Counted from the stretch's first letter, positions 8,835 through 16,607 are shown. The stretch is 64,000 nt of DNA from Streptomyces diacarni (GCF_003323715.1 NZ_QOIN01000048.1:186001-250000); one strand, 5' to 3'. The notes: generated from the sequence alone by a model not told the origin. Numbers and translations: made by a program.

Positions 8835-8850
8835 TGTGGACTAGACCACG
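8835..8850. promoter_or_regulatory. dre-like DasR site upstream of the PdtaS-like kinase
   Basis: TGTGGACTAGACCACG matches the dre consensus ACTGGTCTAGACCACT at 12 of 16 positions and keeps the CTAGACCAC half. It is centred about 95 bp upstream of the kinase start. The surrounding 8639-8936 otherwise shows no coding potential. Confidence 0.6.
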
Positions 8851-8923
8851 GCCCGCTGTCTATGGATCGGACCGGCCAGGACAGCGGGACCGCACCGCCG
8901 CCCGGGCGGCGGCGGACCTGTCG

Positions 8924-8929
8924 TACCCT
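8924..8929 (+). promoter_or_regulatory. -10 box for a leaderless kinase transcript
   Basis: TACCCT lies 7 nt upstream of the GTG at 8937 and no Shine-Dalgarno is present, the typical arrangement of leaderless Streptomyces messages. Confidence 0.5.
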
Positions 8930-8936
8930 CGGCCCC

Positions 8937-10421
8937 GTGCCCTCCATGAACGACCTCGTACGCCAGCACACCGCGCTCTCGGACGCCGAGCTCGAGTGGC
9001 TGCACCTGCTGATCTCCGAATGGCAGCTGCTCGCCGACCTCTCCTTCGCCGACCTCGTGCTGTGGGTACCCACCCTGGACGGCACCCGCTACGTCTCGGT
9101 GGCCCAGATGCGGCCGAACACCGGGCCGACCTCCCACCAGGACGACATGGTCGGACACCTGGTGCCCCGCGGCAGGCGCCCCCTGTTGGACGCCGCGCTG
9201 GACGAGGGCAGGATCGTGCGCGAGGGAGACCCGGAGTGGCGCGAGGAGGTGCCCGTCCGCGTCGAATCGATCCCCGTACGGCGCGAGGGCCGGGTGCTCG
9301 GCGTCATCGCCCGCAACACCAACCTGCTGACCGTGCGCACCCCCAGCAGGCTGGAGCTGACCTATCTGCAGAGCGCCAGCGACCTCGCGCAGATGATCGC
9401 GGCCGGCAGCTTCCCCTTCCCCGGGCACGAGGTCGACATGGACCACGTGCCGCGCGTCGGCGACGGCCTCATCCGGCTGGACGCCGACGGGTACGTGCAG
9501 TACGCCAGCCCCAACGCGCTCTCCGCCTACCACCGGCTCGGCCTGGCCGCCGACCTGGTCGGCCTGCACCTGGGGGAGGCCACCGCCGAACTGGCGCCCT
9601 CCCGCGGCCCGGTGGACGAGGCGATGGTCAAGCTCGCCAGCGGCTGGGCCCCGCGCGGTGCCGAGGTCGAGGCCAACGACTGCATCGTTCAGCTGCGCGC
9701 CATCCCTCTCAAGCCCAAGGGCACCCGCATCGGCTCGCTCATCCTGCTGCGCGACATCACGGAAGTGCGCCGCCGCGAGCGCGAGTTGATCACCAAGGAC
9801 GCCACCATCCGGGAGATCCACCACCGGGTAAAGAACAACCTTCAGACGGTGGCCGCGCTGCTGCGCCTCCAGGCCCGCAGAATGGATTCTCCGCAGGGCA
9901 GGGACGCGCTGAGCGAGGCGGTGCGCCGGGTCGGTTCCATCGCCATCGTGCACGAGACGCTCTCCCAGAACCTGGACGAGCGGGTGGACTTCGACGAGAT
10001 CGCCGACCGGGTCCTCTCGATGGTCGCCGAGATCTCCCCGGGCCGGGTCACCGGCCGCCGCACGGGCCGCTTCGGCATCCTGGGAGCCGAGGTCGCCACA
10101 CCGCTGTCCATGGTGCTGACCGAGGTCCTGCAGAACGCCATCGAGCACGGCTTCGGCTCCGGCGAGCAGGGCACCGTGGAGGTGCGCGCGGTCCGGGGCG
10201 CGGCCTCGGTCCGTGACGAGGCGCGGCTGCTGGTCACCGTGGAGGACGACGGGCGCGGCCTGCCCGACGGCTTCGACCCCCGCAGCGCGGGCAACCTGGG
10301 TCTGCAGATCGTACGGACCCTCGTGGAGGGCGAGTTGGGCGGCACCTTCGACATGCAGCCCGCGCCCGGCGGTGGCACCCGAGTGCTGTTCGACCTGCCG
10401 GTGGCGGCGGAGAAGCGCTAG
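8937..10421 (+). CDS. PdtaS-like sensor histidine kinase (HisKA_2 type)
   Basis: This is a 494-aa soluble kinase. An N-terminal GAF-like domain (residues about 15-165) is followed by a PAS-like domain (about 170-280, RLDADGYVQYASPNALSAYH). Then comes a HisKA_2 dimerisation helix REIHHRVKNNLQTVAALLRL near residue 291 with the phospho-accepting His, and an HATPase with the G-box DDGRGLPDGF near residue 440. This layout is that of mycobacterial PdtaS, whose response regulator carries an RNA-binding ANTAR domain. GTG at 8937 is preferred for its -10 spacing; ATG at 8946 is an alternative. No response regulator is adjacent, but a GAF-ANTAR protein lies at 29.4 kb. Confidence 0.85.
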   Translation: MPSMNDLVRQHTALSDAELEWLHLLISEWQLLADLSFADLVLWVPTLDGTRYVSVAQMRPNTGPTSHQDDMVGHLVPRGRRPLLDAALDEGRIVREGDPEWREEVPVRVESIPVRREGRVLGVIARNTNLLTVRTPSRLELTYLQSASDLAQMIAAGSFPFPGHEVDMDHVPRVGDGLIRLDADGYVQYASPNALSAYHRLGLAADLVGLHLGEATAELAPSRGPVDEAMVKLASGWAPRGAEVEANDCIVQLRAIPLKPKGTRIGSLILLRDITEVRRRERELITKDATIREIHHRVKNNLQTVAALLRLQARRMDSPQGRDALSEAVRRVGSIAIVHETLSQNLDERVDFDEIADRVLSMVAEISPGRVTGRRTGRFGILGAEVATPLSMVLTEVLQNAIEHGFGSGEQGTVEVRAVRGAASVRDEARLLVTVEDDGRGLPDGFDPRSAGNLGLQIVRTLVEGELGGTFDMQPAPGGGTRVLFDLPVAAEKR

Positions 10422-10528
10422 GACTTTCCTGCGGCTCTTGCTCCGGGAAGGGGTGCCACTGGCCGCCGTGTGCGGTCCTCGGGTGGGGTGTGGTTGGTGG
10501 GGGCACCTCCCGGCCGGAGGCTGGGGGA

Positions 10529-10545
10529 GCCGTTCCCCGCGCCCC
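10529..10545 (-). repeat. dispersed intergenic repeat, copy 1
   Basis: Read on the minus strand this is GGGGCGCGGGGAACGGC, identical over 17 nt to 56425-56441. Flanking C-tract/G-tract hairpins (CACCTCCCGGCCGGAGG and following) are of the kind scattered through Streptomyces intergenic regions. Confidence 0.6.
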
Positions 10546-10670
10546 TCCGGGGTGCGGGTTGGGGGCACCACCCCTTCCCGCCGCGGCGGCGATCAGCCAC
10601 GGCGCCGAGGGTCCGGCGGCCCTTCGGCGGCGGCAAGCAGACGTTCGGCCTCCCCGCCGGAGGCGAAATG

Positions 10671-10713
10671 CGCTGAGCCCCCGGTCCGTTGGTACGGACT
10701 CGGGGGCTCAGCG
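10671..10713. terminator. bidirectional terminator, kinase/wblE
   Basis: The arm CGCTGAGCCCCCGGTCCGT pairs with ACGGACTCGGGGGCTCAGCG, about 18 bp with one bulge and a 4-nt loop. It lies 98 nt beyond the wblE stop on the minus strand and 250 nt beyond the kinase stop on the plus strand. Confidence 0.75.
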
Positions 10714-10810
10714 CTGTACGCTCTGCGTTTGTGCGGGCGCTCTGTCTGCCAGGCGCTCCGAGGGCACTGCGCGCTGCGTCTCGGGGGTGCAGCTGGTGCC
10801 GGGCTGGGCG

Positions 10811-11074
10811 TCAGGCGGTCGCGGCGTTGTTCCGCGCCCGGTTGCGGGCGGCGCGGCGCTTCATCGCGCGACGCTCATCCTCGCTGAGGCCACCCCAGAC
10901 ACCGGAGTCCTGACCGGACTCCAGAGCCCACTGCAGGCACTGCTCCATGACGGGGCAGCGGCGGCAGACGGCCTTGGCTTCCTCGATCTGCAGCAGCGCG
11001 GGACCAGTGTTGCCGATGGGGAAGAACAGCTCGGGGTCTTCCTCGCGGCAAACGGCGTGGTGACGCCAGTCCAT
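10811..11074 (-). CDS. wblE: WhiB-like transcription factor WblE
   Basis: This 87-aa WhiB-family protein has the four [4Fe-4S] cysteines at 9, 37, 40 and 46 (CxxC plus C-x5-C spacing). The turn motif GVWGG comes next, then a basic C-terminal tail (RRAMKRRAARNRARN) for DNA contact. The sequence starting MDWRHHAVCREEDPELFFP is typical of WblE, a near-universal actinobacterial member. The ATG at 11074 is used; upstream in-frame starts would run into the promoter. The function in Streptomyces is poorly defined, probably redox or stress-linked transcription control with a principal sigma factor. Confidence 0.92.
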   Translation of the reverse strand: MDWRHHAVCREEDPELFFPIGNTGPALLQIEEAKAVCRRCPVMEQCLQWALESGQDSGVWGGLSEDERRAMKRRAARNRARNNAATA

Positions 11075-11390
11075 GGCTGCTACCTCTCCTCGTGTGTGGC
11101 TTTGCTTGTGAATGTGAACGCTTTCACGAATCCCTCCGCGTGGGAAGTGGGGCCTCATCAACTGTGATGCGGGTCCCACTGGAGTTAGGGGAGGGGATTC
11201 CGGCTCTCAAGGGGGCCCTGTTGACGGGCCGTCCCGATCGCCATGAAGAGACTCGCAAACCTCGGCGACGGATACAACCCCTTCCGGAAACTTTTTTTTG
11301 AATCCTTGGTGTCGGCTAGCTCACAGCCGTCATTCCAGGGGGTGGATCCTGGTCTAAACGTTCGAGTGGAAGGACTTTAGGGCCTTCCAC
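11075..11390. other. wblE upstream region
   Basis: This 316-bp region between wblE and the lipid kinase is locally AT-richer (for example ACTTTTTTTTGAATCC around 11288-11303), as expected for promoters driving wblE on the minus strand. It also contains a partial dre-like sequence at 11348-11363 and, at its edge, the kinase terminator hairpin. Confidence 0.5.
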
Positions 11391-11391
11391 T
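11365..11391 (-). terminator. terminator of the lipid kinase gene
   Basis: AGTGGAAGG (11365-11373) and CCTTCCACT (11383-11391) are perfect reverse complements around a 9-nt loop. On the minus strand the hairpin overlaps the TAA stop of the upstream gene. Confidence 0.65.
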
Positions 11392-12359
11392 TACACAATC
11401 ACACGCAGTGCACGCCGTACGCCTGTGAAGCTCACGCTCGTACGCAGTCCCAGGTGGTCACCGTCCATCTGAAACGGCAATGGAGCCTGCGAATGCAAGG
11501 TGAAGGAGGTGAGGTCGTGGAGTGTCACCGCGTGCTTGCCGCGCGGCCCCCGCTCGGGGCTGGAAGTGAGCAACTGGGTCCCGTAACGGCTCACCGCCAG
11601 CGGCGTCAGCCGCTTGAGACCGAGCACGTCCAAGCCCGTGTCGAAGGACGCCTCCGGCGCCGCGTACAGCGGTTTGTTCCCCAGGTACGACCACGGAGCG
11701 GTGTTGCAGACCATCGACAGCGCCAGGTCGCCGACCGGCTCGGCGTCCTCGCGGCGCAGCGTGATCGTGCCGTGCCGGCGGTGTGGCTCGTGCAGGAACT
11801 GCCGTACGACCTGGCGTACATACAGCGGATGCGTCGAACGCTTGCCCCGCTCGCGCTGCTGCTCCACTCTGCCGACCACCCCGGCGTCGAACCCGAACCC
11901 CGCGGCGAAGGTGAACCAGCGCGCGGGCACCTCCGCGTCGTCACTGCCCGGCACGCCCTCGGCGCGCCCCAGTCCGACGGTTCTCTCCGTACGCGACGCC
12001 AGCGCGTCCAGCAGATGCCCTGTGGCTTCCACCACATCGTTGGGCATGCCCAGGGCGCGGGCGAAGACGTTGGTGGACCCGCCCGGCACCACGGCCAGCC
12101 GCGGCAGCCGCTCCGGAGCCGGACCCTCGTGCAGCAGACCGTTGACGACCTCGTTGATCGTGCCGTCTCCGCCGAGCGCGATGACCAGCTCCGTCGTGCC
12201 GCCCTGCGCCGCCTGGCGTGCCAGGTCGCGGGCGTGCCCGCGGTACTCGGTGGTGGCGATCTCCAGCTTGAGATCACTGGCCAGCGCGTGGGCCAGCACG
12301 TCGCGGGTGCGTGCGCTGGTGGTGGTTGCTGCCGGGTTGACCACGAGGAGTGCGCGCAT
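11391..12359 (-). CDS. diacylglycerol kinase-family lipid kinase
   Basis: This is a 322-aa member of the DAGK/YegS/sphingosine-kinase fold. VVNPAATTT lies at residues 6-14, the nucleotide-binding GGDGTINEV at 63-71, and VVPGGSTNVFARALGMP near 90. It phosphorylates a lipid alcohol such as diacylglycerol at the membrane face; the exact substrate is not readable. ATG at 12359 begins MRALLVVNP, the usual N-terminus of the fold; longer in-frame versions overlap the divergent gene. It is divergently transcribed from a small membrane protein gene with about 70 bp between starts. Confidence 0.85.
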   Translation of the reverse strand: MRALLVVNPAATTTSARTRDVLAHALASDLKLEIATTEYRGHARDLARQAAQGGTTELVIALGGDGTINEVVNGLLHEGPAPERLPRLAVVPGGSTNVFARALGMPNDVVEATGHLLDALASRTERTVGLGRAEGVPGSDDAEVPARWFTFAAGFGFDAGVVGRVEQQRERGKRSTHPLYVRQVVRQFLHEPHRRHGTITLRREDAEPVGDLALSMVCNTAPWSYLGNKPLYAAPEASFDTGLDVLGLKRLTPLAVSRYGTQLLTSSPERGPRGKHAVTLHDLTSFTLHSQAPLPFQMDGDHLGLRTSVSFTGVRRALRVIV

Positions 12360-12416
12360 GGGGTGAGCGTACCTACCCCGCGGTACGGGGGCCCAGCCCC
12401 GCCGGATCCGGAGGGC

Positions 12417-12422
12417 TACGCT
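12417..12422 (+). promoter_or_regulatory. -10 box for leaderless membrane-protein gene
   Basis: TACGCT lies 6 nt before the GTG at 12429 and no ribosome site is present, consistent with leaderless transcription. Confidence 0.5.
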
Positions 12423-12428
12423 TCGGGT

Positions 12429-12899
12429 GTGAGCGAGAGCGTGACCGAGACGGATACGGAAGAGCCCATGGACAGCGACGGCACGGGCGAGGCGGCCGAG
12501 GCGGAAACGAAGGCGCCGGGGCCGCGCAGGATCGTGGCGGCCGCCGTGGTGACCGGCGTCGAAGGCGTGATCGTCGCCGCGTTCGGCCTCTTCTCGCTCG
12601 TGCTGCTGGCCACCGGCAGCCCCGACGACATGGTCCAGGCCGCCACTCTCGCCGTGACGGTCCTGGCGCTGTCCGTGCTGCCCCTGGCCGCGGCGCGCGG
12701 ACTGTGGCGCAGGCGCCGCTGGAGCCGCGGGCCCTCGATGATCGTCCAGCTGCTCGCCCTGCCCGTCGCCTGGCAGATGGCGCAGAACGGGGGCGGGCTG
12801 AGCGCCGCGGCCGCCGCGCTGGCGCTCGCCGCCGTCGCCGTGCTGGCGTGCCTCGTCAACCCGAAGGCGACGGAAGCGCTGGGCATCGGCCCGAGGTGA
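12429..12899 (+). CDS. small integral membrane protein, four predicted helices
   Basis: This is a 156-aa conserved actinobacterial-type membrane protein. An acidic N-terminal tail of about 35 residues (VSESVTETDTEEPMDSDGTG) is followed by four hydrophobic segments (VVTGVEGVIVAAFGLFSLVL; AATLAVTVLALSVLPLAAAR; MIVQLLALPVAWQMA; LALAAVAVLACLV). A basic patch RRRRWSRG lies between helices 2 and 3. I do not recognise a function. The start GTG at 12429 fits the leaderless -10 spacing. Confidence 0.75.
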   Translation: MSESVTETDTEEPMDSDGTGEAAEAETKAPGPRRIVAAAVVTGVEGVIVAAFGLFSLVLLATGSPDDMVQAATLAVTVLALSVLPLAAARGLWRRRRWSRGPSMIVQLLALPVAWQMAQNGGGLSAAAAALALAAVAVLACLVNPKATEALGIGPR

Positions 12900-12918
12900 G
12901 TGGACCGCCGGGGAAAAG

Positions 12919-12980
12919 CACCTGGTCCTCAACCTCCGTCCGGGCTGATGTCAGCCTGTACGGCAGTTGAGGACCAGGTG
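12919..12980. terminator. nested inverted repeat between membrane gene and sigH
   Basis: CACCTGGTCCTCAAC (12919-12933) and GTTGAGGACCAGGTG (12966-12980) are perfect 15-nt reverse complements. Inside the 32-nt gap lie a second stem CCGT/ACGG and a third GGCTGA-TG-TCAGCC (12943-12956). The whole can fold as one stacked structure on either strand. The genes on both sides converge on it, so a bidirectional terminator is the simplest reading. Confidence 0.75.
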
Positions 12981-13030
12981 TCCGGGGGCGGAGCCTCCGG
13001 TTCGGGGAGGGGAAGGGACGGGGGAAGGGG

Positions 13031-13984
13031 TCACTCCTCCACCAGCAGGCGGTCACGGAGCTGGGCCAGGGTCCGCGCGAGGAGTCTGGAGACGTGCATC
13101 TGCGAGATGCCGACCTCCTGTGCGATCTGCGACTGGGTCATGTTCCCGAAGAACCGCAGCAGCAGGATCTTCTTCTCCCGCGGCGGCAGCTCCTCCAGCA
13201 GGGGTTTGAGCGATTCGCGGTACTCGACGCCCTCCAGTGCGTCGTCCTCCGCGCCGAGGGTGTCGGCGACGGCCGGCGACTCGTCGTCGGTGTCGGGCAC
13301 GTCGAGTGAGAGGGTGCTGTAGGCGTTGGCCGATTCCAGCCCTTCCAGCACTTCCTCCTCGGAGATCTTCAACCGCTGGGCCAACTCGTGGACCGTCGGG
13401 GCGCGCCCGTGCTGTTGGGAGAGCTCGGCGGTCGCGGACGTGAGCGACAGCCGCAGCTCCTGGAGGCGGCGGGGCACGCGCACGGCCCAGCCCTTGTCAC
13501 GGAAGTGGCGTTTGATCTCGCCGACCACCGTGGGTGTCGCGTACGTCGAGAACTCGACGCCGCGCTCCGGGTCGAAACGGTCGACCGATTTGATCAGGCC
13601 GATCGTCGCGACCTGCGTCAGGTCGTCCAGCGGCTCGCCGCGGTTGCGGAACCGCCGGGCCAGGTGCTCGACCAGGGGCAGGTGCATGCGCACCAGCTGA
13701 TTGCGCAGCTCGGCGCGCTCGGGCCCGTCCGGCAGCTTGCGCAGTTCGATGAACAGGGCGCGCGCGCCGTCGCGATCCTGCGGGTCGAGCCCGCGGGAGT
13801 CGCCGTGGGCCGCCCGCCCACGCCGCTCGTGCTGCTGCTGGTTCATAGCGTCCGCCCGCTTCGCCTGCCTGGGTCGCTGCATGCTGGGGTCGGCCGGGTG
13901 CGGGCGGGGCTGCTGTTCGGGAATGCCCCGGGAGACCGCCCCCGGGCGGCCTGACCACGTCTGACTTGCCTCGTGCTCGGTCAC
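13031..13984 (-). CDS. sigH: SigB/SigF-family stress sigma factor SigH
   Basis: This is a 317-aa sigma-70 group 3 factor. A variable N-terminal extension of about 80 residues is followed by region 2 (QVATIGLIKSVDRFDPERGV and FSTYATPTVVGEIKRHFRDK), region 3, and the region 4 HTH near the end (MTQSQIAQEVGISQMHVSRL). SigH of Streptomyces drives stress and differentiation genes and is made in several N-terminal forms; internal starts (MNQQQHERRG near residue 47) could give shorter forms here. GTG at 13984 overlaps the anti-sigma stop (GTGA), so translation is coupled. Confidence 0.9.
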   Translation of the reverse strand: MTEHEASQTWSGRPGAVSRGIPEQQPRPHPADPSMQRPRQAKRADAMNQQQHERRGRAAHGDSRGLDPQDRDGARALFIELRKLPDGPERAELRNQLVRMHLPLVEHLARRFRNRGEPLDDLTQVATIGLIKSVDRFDPERGVEFSTYATPTVVGEIKRHFRDKGWAVRVPRRLQELRLSLTSATAELSQQHGRAPTVHELAQRLKISEEEVLEGLESANAYSTLSLDVPDTDDESPAVADTLGAEDDALEGVEYRESLKPLLEELPPREKKILLLRFFGNMTQSQIAQEVGISQMHVSRLLARTLAQLRDRLLVEE

Positions 13985-14394
13985 GACGCTCCGGGCCCCG
14001 CACCGCGCTTCTTGTGCAGGCTGATGCTCACCGTACGGTCATCCGACACTGCTGAACCCACCTCACCGGCCAGGGCCGAGAGCACCGTCCACGCGAAGGT
14101 GTCGCGTTCGGGTGCCCGGCCATCGGTCGTCGGCGCCGAGACGGTGACGTGCAGCGAGTCGCCGACGAGCTGGAAGACACAACTGAGCACGGAGCCGGGG
14201 ACGGCCTGCTGGAGCAGGATCGCGCACGCCTCGTCCACAGCGATCCGCAGATCCTCGATCTCGTCGAGGGTGAAGTCCAAGCGGGCCGCGAGCCCGGCGG
14301 TGGCCGTCCGCAGCACCGACAGATAGGCACCCGCGGCCGGCAGCCGGACCTCGACGAAGTCCTGCGACGCGGGGTCGCCTGCGATCTGGGACAC
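13981..14394 (-). CDS. anti-sigma factor (RsbW-type kinase, PrsH/UshX-like)
   Basis: This 137-aa protein has a GHKL ATPase fold of the serine-kinase anti-sigma type. The N-box DEACAILLQQ begins at residue 54. It should bind and hold SigH until released by an anti-anti-sigma factor. The GTG at 14394 is chosen because GGAGGTG lies just upstream and the resulting VSQIAGDPASQDFVEVRLPA start matches the S. coelicolor protein as I remember it; a GTG at 14487 would add 31 unsupported residues. It is the first gene of the sigH operon and overlaps sigH by 4 nt. Confidence 0.88.
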   Translation of the reverse strand: MSQIAGDPASQDFVEVRLPAAGAYLSVLRTATAGLAARLDFTLDEIEDLRIAVDEACAILLQQAVPGSVLSCVFQLVGDSLHVTVSAPTTDGRAPERDTFAWTVLSALAGEVGSAVSDDRTVSISLHKKRGAGPGAS

Positions 14395-14570
14395 CCTCAC
14401 CTCCAAGGTGACACGAGCCGGTTGGGCCTCGCGGCCGACGCGGCTGTTGGTTCGTTTCGTCAGCGACGCTATCGCGATCCGTGTCACGATGCCGCACGTA
14501 CTGATCGTTGCCGCCTCAACCCGCGAGCGTCACCCATAGTAAACACATGGGTACTTTCTGTGGCTAGGGG

Positions 14571-14601
14571 TTGAGGACCCCAATTCCTCTGTGACTACGC
14601 T
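14571..14601 (+). promoter_or_regulatory. candidate promoter for the small ORF leader
   Basis: TTGAGG (14571-14576) and TACGCT (14596-14601) are separated by 19 nt, slightly long for a principal-sigma promoter. Transcription would begin near the left arm of the leader hairpin at 14607. Confidence 0.4.
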
Positions 14602-14698
14602 GTGTTGGCACCCGGGTCCGACGCGAACGACTGTCCCGGGCCAGGTCCTCACGCCCGGCGAACACCCTGGGTGCCCGAGGACGGGCCAGGAGGCGCCG

Positions 14699-14851
14699 AT
14701 GAGAGGGCCTGCCAAGTCAATACCCGTCACCCGTTGCGTTCATAGCCCCTGGAAGCACACCCTCGGACAAGGGCCGAAACCCGCCCCTGTGGGTGACTCG
14801 GCGGTGCATCCAAGTGGCGAGAGGGGTGAGCGCGCCGACTACGAAGCGTGA
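14699..14851 (+). CDS. possible 50-aa small protein upstream of the sigH operon
   Basis: ATG at 14699 is preceded by a perfect AGGAGG ribosome site with 5-nt spacing and opens a 50-codon frame (MRGPAKSIPVTRCVHSPWKH...). Third-position GC is weaker than in neighbours, so it may be recent or non-coding. About 90 nt of potential leader upstream contains two mutually exclusive stems (GGCACCC 14607-14613 with 14669-14675; GTCCTC 14645-14650 with 14677-14682). No family recognised. Confidence 0.35.
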   Translation: MRGPAKSIPVTRCVHSPWKHTLGQGPKPAPVGDSAVHPSGERGERADYEA

Positions 14852-14912
14852 AGGTGGCCGAGGAGGCGGTGAGTGATCGCACACGAAGAGTGATGATCAT
14901 TCTCACTCATTG

Positions 14913-15845
14913 TCACTGTTTCGGGTTCCACGACGGCCCGGTCACGACCGCCGTCACGGTGCTCCCCGGGGCGAACGCACCCTCTTCCGTGAGCGTGGTG
15001 AGGGCGAGGAGCAGCTTGGCCACGTAGATCGTCTCCAGCGGGGGCAGCTCGTGCCGCGCGGAGAAGTCCTCCGCGAAGCCGACGAGCCGCGCGCTCACCT
15101 TCGCGTAGCCGCCCTCGTGGAAACGCTCTTCCAGCCGCCAGTCGCCACGCGGCCCGCCGAAGGCCTCCCGCTGGAGCGCGCGGACCTCGCCACCCAGGAA
15201 CCCGCCCTTCAGTACAGGCACGCCGAGACTGCGCTGACCTGCACGAAGGCCGGCCGCCATGCCGGCGAGGGTGCCACCTGTGCCGCAGGCGACGGCCGCC
15301 ACGTCGGTGCGCCCGCGCAGCTCCTCGCCCAGCAGGACGCAGCCGCGCACGGCCGCCGCGTTGCTGCCGCCCTCGGGTACGACGGCGCACTGTCCGAACC
15401 GCCCGCGCAGCTCCCGGTGGAACGCCGGCTCCGCGCGACGGCGGTAGACGGAGCGCGGGACGAAGTGCAGCAGCATGCCGTCCTCGGCGCAGCGGGCCAG
15501 CGACGGGTTGAGCGGCAGGTCGGCCAGTTCGTGGCCGCGCACCACCCCGACCGTGCGGAGCCCGAGCAGCCGGCCGGCGGCCGCGGTGGCCCGCAGGTGG
15601 TGGGAGTAGGCGCCCCCGAAGGTCAGCAGCGTGCGGTGACCGGTCTCGGCCACAGCACGCAGGTTGGGGGCGAGTTTGCGCCACTTGTTACCCGCGAGTG
15701 CGGGGTGGATGAGGTCGTCCCGTTTCAGAAGCAGCCGCACACCCCGCCGCGCGAACCGCTCGTCCTCGACCTCCTGGAGAGGGGAGGGGAGACGCGGAGC
15801 GAGCGCGTCGAGGGGATCAGCGCCGGAGGCGGATGCGGGTGCCAC
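14913..15845 (-). CDS. PLP-dependent D-cysteine desulfhydrase / ACC deaminase family enzyme
   Basis: This is a 310-aa fold-type II PLP enzyme. The PLP lysine lies in AGNKWRKL (K54), the substrate loop in FGGAYSHHLRATAAAG near residue 97, and the phosphate-binding glycine loop in CGTGGTLAGMAAGL near 187. Members are 1-aminocyclopropane-1-carboxylate deaminases or D-cysteine desulfhydrases; residues that separate them cannot be judged by eye. GTG at 15845 has a GGAGGGG tract immediately upstream, so the true start could be slightly further in. It lies 48 bp downstream of the amidase gene on the same strand. Confidence 0.8.
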   Translation of the reverse strand: MAPASASGADPLDALAPRLPSPLQEVEDERFARRGVRLLLKRDDLIHPALAGNKWRKLAPNLRAVAETGHRTLLTFGGAYSHHLRATAAAGRLLGLRTVGVVRGHELADLPLNPSLARCAEDGMLLHFVPRSVYRRRAEPAFHRELRGRFGQCAVVPEGGSNAAAVRGCVLLGEELRGRTDVAAVACGTGGTLAGMAAGLRAGQRSLGVPVLKGGFLGGEVRALQREAFGGPRGDWRLEERFHEGGYAKVSARLVGFAEDFSARHELPPLETIYVAKLLLALTTLTEEGAFAPGSTVTAVVTGPSWNPKQ

Positions 15846-15893
15846 CCCTCCATTGTGGGCGCCACCCGCATCCGCCCCGCACGGCGGGGAAGC

Positions 15894-16484
15894 TCAGCCG
15901 AGCCGGGCGGCGATCCGCTCCCGCAGCTCGTCCATGGTGAAACCGCGCGGATCCACCTTCTGGTCCGTCCACTCCAGGTGGCCGATGACCGAGCGGGCAC
16001 CCCAGCCGTGGTGGCGGCACAGCGCCGCCGCCGCACGCTCGATGGCGTCCAGCTGCTCGTCGGGCCAGGGGTCCTTGCCGTCACCGAGGTTCTCGCACTC
16101 GAAACCGTAGAAGTACCGGTTCCCGTCGGTGTTCTGCTGGTTCGGCGCGGGGGTGGCCCGCTCGGCGATGACGGCGCGGAGCACGTCGTCATCGCCCGAG
16201 CCCGCGTGGTTGGCCCGGCCGTGGCCGGTCAGATGGACGGTGCCGTCCTTGGTGACGCAGCCGTGCGCGAGGGGGCCAGGCAACTGCGACCGCCCGTCGT
16301 AGATCAGGTCGACCGTCTCCTTCGCACCGCTGGTGACGGTGTGGTGGATCATGATGCCGTGCACCGGCCCCCACGGGCCCTGCCCGTTGCGGTTGTGGTT
16401 GCGCCAGTCGCGTACCTCTTCGACCGTCACGCCCTCCTTTTCGAGGGCCCGGACGAAAGCGGCCGCGGTGATGGGTGTGGCCAT
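15894..16484 (-). CDS. N-acetylmuramoyl-L-alanine amidase (Amidase_2/PGRP fold)
   Basis: This 196-aa zinc amidase cuts the lactyl-L-alanine bond of peptidoglycan. Zinc ligands are visible as HH in HGIMIHHTVTSG (residues 47-48), His in RSVIGHLEW near 165, and the DPRG segment after it. The N-terminus MATPITAAAFVRALEKEGVT has no signal peptide, unlike many autolysins, and resembles compact endolysin-type amidases. No other phage gene is nearby. ATG at 16484. Confidence 0.85.
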   Translation of the reverse strand: MATPITAAAFVRALEKEGVTVEEVRDWRNHNRNGQGPWGPVHGIMIHHTVTSGAKETVDLIYDGRSQLPGPLAHGCVTKDGTVHLTGHGRANHAGSGDDDVLRAVIAERATPAPNQQNTDGNRYFYGFECENLGDGKDPWPDEQLDAIERAAAALCRHHGWGARSVIGHLEWTDQKVDPRGFTMDELRERIAARLG

Positions 16485-16607
16485 CTCGCCCCCGTCTGCT
16501 GTGTCACGTCACGGGTGGTGCCGCCGTGCGCCGGTGAGGTCCGGTGCGGTGACGGACCCGCGGCGCCGACTGTGTCCCTTAGGCTCATACCCCGAATCGG
16601 GCCGCTT

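Larger units (their letters stand above)
10422..10810. other. intergenic region between kinase and wblE
   Basis: This 389-bp region lies between convergent genes and has no credible coding frame. It contains a dispersed Streptomyces-type repeat with C-tract hairpins (10500-10570) and a strong bidirectional hairpin (10671-10713). Confidence 0.6.
14395..14912. other. sigH operon promoter region and divergent leader
   Basis: This 518-bp region holds the minus-strand promoters of the anti-sigma/sigH operon and, on the plus strand, a likely promoter, a structured leader and a possible 50-codon gene. The stretch 14852-14912 lies just downstream of the PLP-enzyme stop and shows nothing recognisable. 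Confidence 0.5.

Noticed and set aside
11348-11363. Third dre-like sequence (CCTGGTCTAAACGTTC) upstream of wblE
   Set aside because: Only the left half matches the consensus (10 of 16), and it lies about 275 bp from the wblE start, beyond the lipid kinase terminator. Not listed as an operator.
15894-16484. Prophage remnant suggested by the endolysin-like amidase
   Set aside because: No holin, tail, integrase or attachment repeats nearby, and base composition is normal. Treated as a chromosomal amidase.
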